Origin: Actinobacteria bacterium OK074
GTDB taxonomy: Bacteria > Actinomycetota > Actinomycetes > Streptomycetales > Streptomycetaceae
DNA: 64,000 nt
NCBI GenBank assembly: GCA_001298575.1
Contig: LJCV01000110.1
Coordinates: 1 to 64,000 of the forward strand
Direction: 5' to 3'
The notes under the pieces are model-generated. The model was not told the origin of the DNA and made no database searches. It was given only the letters and a program-made list of their open reading frames with translations. The position numbers and the translations under genes are program-made. Every line of letters begins with the position of its first letter. The first letter of the stretch is position 1. Below, piece by piece: positions 25,165-34,000 of the stretch.

Positions 25165-26373
25165 CCCGTCCCCACGCTCGTCGTCCTCCGTCGTCTTCTT
25201 CGGCGTCCGCAGGTACCCCTCCAGTTCCAGCAGCCCGCCGCCCTTCGCGGAGCCACCGTCAGCACCCTGGCCGGTCTGGCCCGTCTGACCGCCCTGGCTG
25301 CTCAGGTTCTGCCGGACCGAGTCCAGGATCGTCAGGCCCTGCGCGACCAGCCCGGCCGCGATCTCGCCGAGGCCGTCCGCGCCGTTGAGGACGTTGACGT
25401 TGGCGCCGGCGAGCCCGCCCGCCGCCTCCTTCACGATCAGCGGCAGCTGGTCGATCAGCATCCGGTCGAGCGCGACGCGGTCGTACGACGCCGCCGCCTC
25501 GGCCTGGATCTTCATGCGCTCGGCGTCCGCGATGGCGAGCAGCTTGATCCGCTGGGCCTCGGCCTCGGCGGGCTTGACGATCTCGGCGACCAGCTCCTGC
25601 TGGCGCAACTGGGCCGCGCGCTGGGCCAGTTCGGTCTGGGCGGCGAGCACCTCCTGCTGGGCGTGGGCCTGCGCCAGCGGTCCCGCCTGGGCGGCCTGGG
25701 CCTGCGCGCGGTCGACCTCGGCCGAGTACTCGGCCTTGACCACCGCGGTCTGCCGCGCGTACTCGGCCTGGTTGCGCGCCGCGACCTGCTCGGCCTCGAC
25801 CGACGCCTGGGTGGCCTGGGCCTGGGCGATCTGGGCCTGCCGCTGGATGGCCGCCTTGTGCGGCGCGGACATGGCCTCGATGTAGCCGGTCTCGCCGTCG
25901 TCGATCGACTGGATCTGCAACGAGTCGACGATCAGGCCGATCTTCGCCATCTCGATCTTCGAGGTGTCCAGCACCTCCGCGGCGAGCTTCTGCCGCTCGG
26001 TGACGATCTCCTCGACCGTCATCGAGCCGATGATCGAGCGCAGGTGACCGGCGAAGATCCGGCCGGTCAGCACGGACATCTGGTCCTGGTCGGAGAGGAA
26101 CCGCTGACCGGCGTTGATGATGCTCTCGGTGTCGTTGCCGACCTTGAACGCGATCACGGCGCGGACGTGCAGCGCGATGCCCTGCTTGGTGACACAGGTC
26201 TCGGTGACCTCGGCCTCGCACATGGCGAGGGTGAGGAAGCGGGTCTTGCGGAAGACCGGCAGCACGAACTTGCCGTGCCCCGTCACCACCCGGAACGGCG
26301 CGCCCCCAAGTCCCCGTCGTCCCCCGGAGATCAGCATCGCCTCATCGGGGGCGGGAACGCGATAACCGAACAT
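25159..26373 (-). CDS. Flotillin-like SPFH-domain protein
   Basis: About 404 aa. N-terminal SPFH/band-7 domain (residues about 1-180: YRVPAPDEAMLISGGRRG, HLRSIIGSMTVEEIVTERQKLAAEV), a long Ala/Glu/Gln coiled coil (about 185-300, many AEA/AQA repeats), then a C-terminal flotillin region and a Gly/Gln tail. Flotillins scaffold ordered membrane patches. There is no strong N-terminal membrane helix. The partner gene just upstream encodes an NfeD-like soluble domain, the standard pairing. The C-terminus borders a simple tandem repeat. Confidence 0.9.
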   Translation of the reverse strand: MFGYRVPAPDEAMLISGGRRGLGGAPFRVVTGHGKFVLPVFRKTRFLTLAMCEAEVTETCVTKQGIALHVRAVIAFKVGNDTESIINAGQRFLSDQDQMSVLTGRIFAGHLRSIIGSMTVEEIVTERQKLAAEVLDTSKIEMAKIGLIVDSLQIQSIDDGETGYIEAMSAPHKAAIQRQAQIAQAQATQASVEAEQVAARNQAEYARQTAVVKAEYSAEVDRAQAQAAQAGPLAQAHAQQEVLAAQTELAQRAAQLRQQELVAEIVKPAEAEAQRIKLLAIADAERMKIQAEAAASYDRVALDRMLIDQLPLIVKEAAGGLAGANVNVLNGADGLGEIAAGLVAQGLTILDSVRQNLSSQGGQTGQTGQGADGGSAKGGGLLELEGYLRTPKKTTEDDERGDGQ

Positions 26374-26385
26374 TCTTCCATCTCC

Positions 26386-26637
26386 TCATCCGGCGTCGGC
26401 GGCATCGCCGCTCAACGCGTCCAACGGATCGATCCACTCGATGACGTCGACTTCACGACAGCCACGGGATTCGATCACAAGCACGGTCGCCCCCTTCGGC
26501 AGGGGTGCCTGCGACCAGGCGAGGAAGGTCTCGGAGCCGCCTCTGACCCGTACGAGGATCTCACCGGGCCCGGCGGATCCACGCGTGCCGATGAGCAGCG
26601 TCCCCGTACAGCCGATCACGGCATCGTCCTGCGCCAT
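26386..26637 (-). CDS. NfeD-like C-terminal OB-fold protein
   Basis: About 83 aa from ATG 26637 (an ATG at 26670 would add 11 residues but has no ribosome-binding sequence). VIGCTGTLLIGTRGSAGPGEILVRVRGGSETFLAWSQAPLPKGATVLVIESRG is the beta-barrel pattern of the NfeD soluble domain. It sits 12 bp upstream of the flotillin gene in the same direction, so they are very likely one operon and complex. It lacks the NfeD protease and membrane segments. Confidence 0.75.
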   Translation of the reverse strand: MAQDDAVIGCTGTLLIGTRGSAGPGEILVRVRGGSETFLAWSQAPLPKGATVLVIESRGCREVDVIEWIDPLDALSGDAADAG

Positions 26638-26783
26638 CACCGGCCGCCCCCATCTTTCTGGCCCATACATCAGACGATAGACCTGACGCTGCCGGGCGCC
26701 ACCTTTCGGGAGGCATACGGCTGCCCGAACCGGGCTCCGGCGGCAGGTTCAGAGGTTCTTCTGAGGTTCGGAGGCACCCGGAG

Positions 26784-27473
26784 TCAGGGGTTCCCGCGCG
26801 CGAAGAGGACCGCTCCCGGAAGACTCCCGTCGAGGCCGAGCGACAGCTGGGCCTCGACGGTGAACCCGGCCTCGCGCAGCCGGTCGGTCACCTGCTCGGG
26901 CCGACGGCGGTGGACGTACACGTGCATCGGATGGCCGCCGTAGCCCTCCGTCTTCAGCTTCGCCCCGTCACCGACGTGGAAGCCGAGCAGCAGCGGCCCG
27001 CCGGGACGCACGACCCGCCGGAACTGCCCGAAGACGACGGGGATCTGCTCGTCGGGCACATGGACCAGCGACCAGAAGGCGAGCAGACCGGCGACCGAGG
27101 CGTCGGCGAGGTCGAGAGCCGTCATCGAGCCCACCTCGAACCGCAGCCCGGGATGGTCGCGCCGGGCCACGTCGATCATGCCGGGCGAGAGGTCGATCCC
27201 GAACGCGTCGACGCCCGACTCCCGCAGATACGCGGTGACATGGCCGGGCCCGCACCCCACGTCGGCCACCGGCCCGCCACCGGCCGCGGCCACCGCGCCC
27301 GCGAACAGCCCCAGCGCCGCCCGCAGATACGGCGCTCCAGCCAGGGCCTCGCGCAGCTGCTCGGCGTAACTGGCCGCGACCGTGTCGTAGGAGCGCCGGG
27401 TGTCCGCCAGCCATCCGTCCGAGTTGTCCGGCCGTCCGCCGGCGTTGTCCAGCCGTCCGTCCACGTCGTCCAT
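26784..27473 (-). CDS. SAM-dependent class I methyltransferase
   Basis: About 229 aa. Motif I VADVGCGPGHVTAYL, motif II FGIDLSPGMIDVAR, then FWSLVHVP and LLLGFHVGDG (post-motif regions of the UbiE/Methyltransf_25 type). ATG 27473 chosen; the N-terminus has an odd DNAGGRPDNSDG repeat. Substrate unknown. It is 115 bp downstream of the polyketide-cluster hydrolase and in the same direction, so it could be a cluster tailoring gene or an unrelated neighbour. Confidence 0.85.
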   Translation of the reverse strand: MDDVDGRLDNAGGRPDNSDGWLADTRRSYDTVAASYAEQLREALAGAPYLRAALGLFAGAVAAAGGGPVADVGCGPGHVTAYLRESGVDAFGIDLSPGMIDVARRDHPGLRFEVGSMTALDLADASVAGLLAFWSLVHVPDEQIPVVFGQFRRVVRPGGPLLLGFHVGDGAKLKTEGYGGHPMHVYVHRRRPEQVTDRLREAGFTVEAQLSLGLDGSLPGAVLFARGNP

Positions 27474-27560
27474 GGGTCGACACCGTAGCCGCTCGATCAG
27501 CCGGTTCGTTCGGCCGGTTCGATCAGCCACTCGACCGACCGGCTGACCGAACCCTCGCCC

Positions 27561-27598
27561 TCACACCTCTCCCGTCACACCTCTGCCGTCACACCCCC
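27561..27598. repeat. 14-bp tandem repeat TCACACCTCTCCCG
   Basis: Two near-identical units (TCACACCTCTCCCG, TCACACCTCTGCCG) plus a partial third sit at the end of the Cys-hydrolase gene. Short direct repeat, no hairpin. Confidence 0.7.
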
Positions 27599-28686
27599 AC
27601 CCCGACGGCCCGGCACTCGTCCAGGAAGTCCACGATGTGGCCGAACACGTCCAGCGCCGCGTTGCGGCCGATGAACGTGTCGAGGTGGCCGTAGCCCGGC
27701 ACCTCCAGGTAGCGGACGTTCATCTGCGGGTACCGGCTGGTGAGGACCTCGTGGCAGAGCTTGTTGGAGTCGTACCAGAAGCGGTTGTCGCTGCCGGAGA
27801 GCAGCATCAGCGGGGCTTCCATCTTGCCCGCGTTGTCGAGGGCGTTCTTCGGCAGCGGGTCGTAGCGGCCGTCGTTGTCGTTGAACCGGATCACGGTGTG
27901 GGACAGCTCGATGCCGCGCAGGTTCGGCATGATCCACATCGGGACCGAGCCGTACAGCTCGGCGAGGCGGTCGTGGGTGCGGACGTCGAGGTTGTCGTGC
28001 TCGAAGAGCGAACCGCCCACCCCCCAGGAGTCGTTGTGCAGGATCTGGCAGGTGGGGTCCTTGCAGTCGGCGCCGATGGAGACCTCGGCGAACAGGAACG
28101 AGTACTTCGACCACAGGCCGACCTTCTTGATGTCGGTCGGAATGTTGGCGAAGCGGGAGCGCAGCAGTTCGCCGCCGAAGTGCAGCCGCATGCGCGTGTT
28201 CCAGGACATCTTCGGCGTGAGGAAGACGCCCTGCGCGACGACGCCGGCCAGCCCCGGCACGAGACCCGCCGCCATGCTCATCGAGAGGCACAGCGCGCCG
28301 ATGCAGTGCGCGACGACCAGCAGCGGGCGGCCGTCGGTGTGTTCGCGGATCAGCGACACCGCCTCCGGGATGTCGTAGAGCGCCACGTCGTCGAAGCTGT
28401 AGCGGACCCGGCCCTCGTTGTAGGGCAGCCGGCAACTGCCCCGCCAGTCGAGCAGCCACGGTTCGTAGCCCCCGTCGAGCAGGACGTCGACCAGGTTGCG
28501 GGTCTCGGGCAGGGTGAACATGTCCGAGGAGGCGGTCAGTCCGTGCAGGACGAGCACGACCGGGCGGTCGGTGGCGCCGTCGGCGGGCAGCACCCGGCAC
28601 AGGCCCAGCTCGGTGCCGTCGGAGGCGGTGAAGGGGATGTCCTCGACCGAGGCGCCGAACGCGTGGTGGAGGGGCCTCAGCGTCAT
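27589..28686 (-). CDS. Alpha/beta hydrolase with Cys nucleophile, cluster release or tailoring enzyme
   Basis: About 365 aa. Fold motifs: VLVLHGLTASSDMF (oxyanion strand), LLDWRGS, a nucleophile elbow VVAHCIGALCL with Cys128 in place of Ser, an acid candidate SGSD (Asp300) and GYGHLD (His334). The same AHC(V/I)G elbow is known, from memory, in the hydrolase half of ChoD-type GMC oxidoreductases and recalls PHA synthases. It overlaps the ACP-reductase gene by 4 bp (ATGA), so they are coupled. The long frame extending further upstream is a reading-frame shadow. It may trap or hydrolyse an acyl chain; activity is unproved. Confidence 0.8.
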   Translation of the reverse strand: MTLRPLHHAFGASVEDIPFTASDGTELGLCRVLPADGATDRPVVLVLHGLTASSDMFTLPETRNLVDVLLDGGYEPWLLDWRGSCRLPYNEGRVRYSFDDVALYDIPEAVSLIREHTDGRPLLVVAHCIGALCLSMSMAAGLVPGLAGVVAQGVFLTPKMSWNTRMRLHFGGELLRSRFANIPTDIKKVGLWSKYSFLFAEVSIGADCKDPTCQILHNDSWGVGGSLFEHDNLDVRTHDRLAELYGSVPMWIMPNLRGIELSHTVIRFNDNDGRYDPLPKNALDNAGKMEAPLMLLSGSDNRFWYDSNKLCHEVLTSRYPQMNVRYLEVPGYGHLDTFIGRNAALDVFGHIVDFLDECRAVGVGV

Positions 28687-31085
28687 CGGATCTGCTCCCT
28701 TTTCCTCATCAGCTTCCTGAGCTTGCGTTTGTGCCGGTCCTTGTCCCGCTCCAGCGCGTCCCGGCGCAGGTCCAGCAGTTCCGCGGCGGCGCGCAGGGAC
28801 GGTTCCGCCAGCCCCATGCCGACCTGGAGGAAGAACCACGACAGCCACGCCAGCTTGGCGAGCCGCTGCTCCTGCGAGGACAGCCGGGGGTCGACCCTGA
28901 TGCCGTCGATCTGGTCCGGGACGAAGCTCTTGCCGGGCACCTTCATCACGCCGGCGATGCTCGCCGTCTCGCCGACGCGGCCGATGGTGATCTCCAGCGT
29001 GCGGGTCTGCTTCCAGAAGTCGCGCCGGGCGCGGGCGGTCTTCCAGCCCTCCAGCCACCAGCGTCCGCCGTCCTGGTCCTCCAGGACCAGGCGGTAGCGC
29101 AGCAGCGGATGGTCGTTGCTGTGGACGAGCGGGATCCCTTCGTCGGGACGGACCCAGATCTCGCCGTCCACCACCGTCAGCGGCTCCGGGTGCAGCCGTT
29201 CGCAGGCGATCTCGCCGCGGACGTCGATCCTGCGGTGCTCCACGACCTGGTACATGCTCGCGATGGAGAGGGTGAAGGCGAACCGGCACCTGGTGTCGGC
29301 CTCCTCGCCGACCGGGCCGACGTGGCCCCGCATCCGCTCGCGGAACGCCAGGTACGGCGGGTCCTCGCGGCTGGGCAGCCGGGTGACGCCGTCCACCGCC
29401 ATCCGCTCGAACGCCTTCAACTGGGCCTGGGAACCGTAGCGTTCGGCCGCCGGCAGGTCGTGCCGGGCCAGGAACGCCTCGGTGCGTTCGGCCCCGGCCT
29501 CCGGGCCCAGCATCAGCGCCTCGAACAGCTTGACGGCGGTGGGGCTGCGCAGGATGCGGACCAGGAAGTCGAGTTCGGGCACCGGTTCGGTCTCGTGGCG
29601 CCGGAGCAGGTCGTCGCGCCAGTCGCGCCAGCCGGCCACGCGGACGTTCATCCCGGCCAGCTTCAGGTCCTTGACCAGCTCGGGCAGTGTCTCGGCGCGC
29701 CCGGTCAGGTTGTAGTTCTGGCCCCACGCCTGCGGGTCGAACACGACGGCCGCCGCGACCCGGCTGATCCAGTCCACCGGCGCCAGGTTCATGACCTTGA
29801 AGGCGGGCACGGTACGGAACCGGGAGAACGCCCCGATCATGCCGGTGCTGAGGTCCTTGGGGTTGTACACGCCGGTGCGGGTGTGGCCGCCGATCGCGCC
29901 CGGACGCAGGAAGGTCACCGTCAGCCCGTGCTCGCGGGCCCGGCGCAGTGCGGCCTCGGCGGCCCACTTCGACTTGTCGTAGCCCGCGAACAGGCGGTCG
30001 AGGTGGGCCACGGGGTCGTCCTCACCCATCTTGCGGAGGCCGACCTCGTTGAACACGGCGACGGAGGAGATGTGGTGCAGCGGTTTGGGGCGCCCCGTCA
30101 TCGCCAGTTCCGCCAGGAGCAGCGGGCCCATGACGTTGGTCTGCCGCAGTGAGGGGTAGCCGCGCAGGAAGTCGACCGCGGCGGCGACGTTGACGATCGA
30201 GTCGACCTCCCGGGCCAGCTGCTCCCAGCGTTCGTCCGTCAGTCCCAGGCGCGGCTGCCGGATGTCCGCCGCGAGGACGGTGACCCGGCGCCGCACCTCG
30301 GAGGTCCAGGGCTGGTCGAAGCTGGCCAGGGCCTCGGCGAGGCGGCGTTCGGCGGCCTCGTCGTCCGCCGCGCGCACGAGGCAGACGACGTCGGCGTCGG
30401 CCTGCCGCAGCAGGTCGAGCAGGAGGTGGCTGCCGAGGAAGCCGGTGGCGCCGGTGAGCAGGATCCGGCGCGGCGGCAGGAGTTCGGCCTGGCTGGTGAA
30501 GGGCAGCTGGTCGGCGAGGGCGAGGTCGGCGAGGACCATGGCGATGTCCTCGTGGGCGTCGGCCCGTTCACGGGTGGCGAGCGGCGAGTCCGGCGGCCGG
30601 ACCGCGAGCGCGGTGCCGACGGACGACGGCTGCGGGCCGGCCGGGGCCGTGGTGGGCAGGCCCGCCGCCGTGGCCCAGCGCTGGGCGAGGCGGCGGGGGC
30701 GGGCGTCGGCGAAGACGTCGTCCAGGGTGACCCGTACGTCCAGTTCGCGGGCCAGGAGCGAGACGAGTTCGACCGCGTCGACGGACGACAGGCCGATGTC
30801 GAACAGGTCCTTCTCGACGTCGGCCGTGGCCCCCGGCAGGAACCGGGCGGCGCGCGCGGCGATGGCGGTGGCGACCTGGTCGACGGTGCGGGTCCGGGGG
30901 CCGTCGGGCTCCGCCGGGGCGACGGCCTCCGCCGGTGCCGGTACGGCGGCCTCCTTGGAGCGGCGGAAGCCGGCCAGCAGTTCGGCCGCCTGGGCCCGGC
31001 CCGGGCCCCGTCGCTCGATCACCTCTTCCTCGGGCCGACGGTCGACACCGCGGTTGCGGCTCGTGCCGCTGCCCGCCTCAGACAT
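28683..31085 (-). CDS. ACP-thioester reductase fused to a C-terminal accessory domain (terminal release protein)
   Basis: 800 aa. Carrier domain about residues 68-140 ([10 protein letters not shown]; phosphopantetheine Ser101). Thioester reductase about 205-540: [13 protein letters not shown] (NADPH loop 212-218), Y369-x3-K373 in [18 protein letters not shown], as in carboxylic-acid-reductase and NRPS/PKS R domains. There is no adenylation domain. Residues about 570-765 form an extra domain ([35 protein letters not shown]) resembling the domain between oxidase and hydrolase in ChoD-type proteins. The tail is strongly basic. Overlaps the PKS2 stop by 8 nt. Should accept the final chain on its ACP and release it as an aldehyde or alcohol. 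Confidence 0.85.
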   Translation of the reverse strand: MSEAGSGTSRNRGVDRRPEEEVIERRGPGRAQAAELLAGFRRSKEAAVPAPAEAVAPAEPDGPRTRTVDQVATAIAARAARFLPGATADVEKDLFDIGLSSVDAVELVSLLARELDVRVTLDDVFADARPRRLAQRWATAAGLPTTAPAGPQPSSVGTALAVRPPDSPLATRERADAHEDIAMVLADLALADQLPFTSQAELLPPRRILLTGATGFLGSHLLLDLLRQADADVVCLVRAADDEAAERRLAEALASFDQPWTSEVRRRVTVLAADIRQPRLGLTDERWEQLAREVDSIVNVAAAVDFLRGYPSLRQTNVMGPLLLAELAMTGRPKPLHHISSVAVFNEVGLRKMGEDDPVAHLDRLFAGYDKSKWAAEAALRRAREHGLTVTFLRPGAIGGHTRTGVYNPKDLSTGMIGAFSRFRTVPAFKVMNLAPVDWISRVAAAVVFDPQAWGQNYNLTGRAETLPELVKDLKLAGMNVRVAGWRDWRDDLLRRHETEPVPELDFLVRILRSPTAVKLFEALMLGPEAGAERTEAFLARHDLPAAERYGSQAQLKAFERMAVDGVTRLPSREDPPYLAFRERMRGHVGPVGEEADTRCRFAFTLSIASMYQVVEHRRIDVRGEIACERLHPEPLTVVDGEIWVRPDEGIPLVHSNDHPLLRYRLVLEDQDGGRWWLEGWKTARARRDFWKQTRTLEITIGRVGETASIAGVMKVPGKSFVPDQIDGIRVDPRLSSQEQRLAKLAWLSWFFLQVGMGLAEPSLRAAAELLDLRRDALERDKDRHKRKLRKLMRKREQIR

Positions 31086-34000
31086 TGCTGACCTCCGTTG
31101 CGGTTTCCGGCACGTCCGAGATGTTCGACGTGGTTGACGCGTCCGGCGTGTTGGATGTGTCCGGCGTGTTCGGGATGTCCGTTCCGGTGTCCCAGGAGCG
31201 GAACTCCCTCAGCCGCGCGAGCGGCACCACCGTCTCCAGCCGTGGGGCCTCCACCTCGCCGCCGCCCAGCCGGGAGACCAGGCGCCGGGCGGGGATGTTG
31301 CGGGGCGTGTTGTCGGCGACGAGACGGACCGTGCCGAGACCGAGGGCCTCGGCCCGGTCGGCCAGCCACTGCAGGATCCGGTCCTCGACACCGCGGCCGA
31401 GCACCCGGCAGCTCATCATCCAGGCCACCACGTCGAGCGCGTCCCCGTCCGCCCGGACGGCGAGCACGCCGATCTGCCCGTAGGCGCCGAACCGGTCGCG
31501 TGCCGTCGCCGTCCACACCTCGCCGTCCTGCCGCAGCCGCTCCAGTACGGCGGCGTCCAGGGGCCGGGGCCGCAGGTTGAACTGGTTGGTGCGGCGGCTC
31601 AGTTGGACGGTGCGCTCGGCGGTCTCGGCCGACACCGGCGCGATGTCGAGTTCGAGCTGGAGGTTGCCCAGGAACTCGGCGAAACCCATCTGTGCGCGGG
31701 CCTCGTCGCGCACCTGTTCCTGCCGGTAGAAGTCGGCCCGCGCCGCGTCCTCCGCCGTCGCCGCCCGGGGCACCGCCGGCCACAACCGGCCGACGAAGTC
31801 GGCCAGTTCACCGGCGCCGGGGCAGGTGACGCAGAGCACCTCGGGCAACTGGGCGCGTACCGCCCCGATTTCCACCGGGTTGTCGTCGAGGAACAGGAAA
31901 CTGTCCAGCCCCAGCCGCAGGTCCTCGGCGATCCTGACGATCCGGGTCCACTTGGGTTCCCAGGCGGCGGAGATCGCCGCGAAGTGCTCCCGGTGCAGGG
32001 GGCTGTCCGGCCGGTCGAGGATGCGGTGCACGGTCTCCTCGTCGTTGTTGGAGACCAGGGCGAGCAGCACACCGGCGTCCCGCCATTGCAGCAGCCGCCG
32101 GGCGAGCAGTTCGCGGGCCCCGGTCAGGTCGACGTGCTCCGGCCCGATCTCGCCGGCCACGCCGCTCCACAGGGTCTCGTCCCCGTCGACCACGATCACC
32201 TTGGGCGCCCGGCGGTTGACGTTCCACACGACGTCGGCGAGGCGCAGCGCCACGACCGCCTGGAACTCGTCCTGGAAGGGCAGGTGGGCCATTCCGTCGG
32301 TGTGGGCGTCGAAGATGTCGTCCGCCGCGTAGTCCTCGCCCCAGGAGTCGGAGGACAGGACGGCGATGCCGGGCCGGTCCGTGAGCCGTGCCGTCACCTG
32401 CTCCTCCCACGCGCGCGACCGTGCGGAGTCGGCTGACCGCTCCGGGTCGTCCGGGCGTTCCGGGTCGTCCGGCCGTTCCGGCAGGAAGGCCACCACCAGG
32501 GGCTTGCGGGTCCGGTCCGCGAGGGCGGTCAGGGCGGCCGGGTACTCGGCGGCGAGTTCGCCGAGCAGGTCGCCGTCCGTCGGCCCGAAACGGGTCAGGT
32601 CGACGGGGCGCAGCAGCACCAGACCGGCGGCGGTCGACGGCTGGGCGAGGACGCTGCCCGGGTCGTGCAGGCTCGCCAGGACCTGGTGGTAGGGGGCCTC
32701 GACGACGTCGAAGGGGCCGCCTTCCGCCCCGGTGCTCTCCAGCGCGACCGTCAGCATGGCCGGAAGGTTGCCGAGGGCGAAGGTGGCGGCGACGGCTATC
32801 TGGGCGCCGGGCTCGGGCTCCCGGGCGGACCCGGGTTCGGGTACGGGGCTCACTGCGGATTCCTCCGGTGTCGCGGTTTCCTTCGGTGGCGCGGTTTCCT
32901 CCGGTGTCACGGTGAACGTGTCGGGCAGCGCGACGAACGCGTCGGGGTCGTCGGCGATCTCCTCGGCGAGGGCCAGGAAGCCCCGCCCGAACTCCGCACA
33001 GCTGCTCTCGTCGACGATGTCGGCGTTGTATTCGAGGCTGACCTTCCCGAGCCCCGGCATCACCGTGACCATCAGGTCGAGGTCGGAGTGGCCGGTGCCC
33101 GCGGGCAGGATCTCCAGCCCCCGCGCCGCCCCGGTCCGCGCGGGCATGTAGTTGAAGTAGACCTCGACGAGCGGGGCGTTCCTGCGGTACAGCCCCTCCT
33201 CGACGAGGGCGGACATCGCGTCGAAGAACGTGACGCCCTGTTCCAGCACCCGGCCGAGCCTGCTGTCCGTGCGCCGCAGTACGTCGGTGCCGGCCTCGCC
33301 CGCCGTCACCTGCGCGGCGAACGGGATGGGCAGGCCGAAGTAGCCGACCGCGTCGAGGGCCCCCACGTGCAGCCGGGTGTCCACCGGTACCGCCAGCACG
33401 AACCGGTCCCGTCCGCGCAGCCGGGCGAGGTGCACGGTCAGGGCGCCGAGCCAGAAGGCCGCCGGGGTGATCCCGAGGCGGTTGGCCCGCGCCGCCACCC
33501 GCTCCCGCACCCGCTCGGGCAGCTCCACGAGGTGCATGGCCGAACGGAAGGTCCGCCGCTCGGGCCGGGGCCGGGCCAGCTCCAGGTCGAGCCGCCGGGC
33601 ACCGGCGAAGTCCGCACGCCAGTCGGCCGAGGGGTTCTGCTCCCCCTCGGGGCGGGCGGCCTGTGCCCGCAGCAGCAGGTCGATGTCGCGGTTGGAGACG
33701 AGGGCCGACGACGGGGCGGGCGGCGCGTCGGCGCCGAGTCCGGCGTCCAGTTCGTGCGCCACCAGCATGAGCGAGGCCAGGTCGGAGACCGCGTGGTGCG
33801 CGCCGAAGACGAGCACCTGCTCGCCGGAAGGGTACGCGAGCAGTTCGAACCGCCACAGCGCACCGGCCGCGAGGTCGAACGGCGGCTCCATCAGCTCCCG
33901 CAGCCGATCGTCGACGTCCGTGCCCTCGGCCACCGGCGACCAGCGCAGCGGTTCACCGGCCAGGGCGCGCCGTACCTCCAGCTGCTGTCCGCCGTCGGCG

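Noticed and set aside
24793..26943. 716-codon forward ORF over the flotillin region
   Set aside because: Low complexity and antisense to flotillin and its partner.
27589..29967. 792-codon frame joining the hydrolase to upstream sequence
   Set aside because: The upstream 430 codons are an out-of-frame reading of the ACP-reductase gene; the hydrolase has its own ATG in an ATGA overlap.
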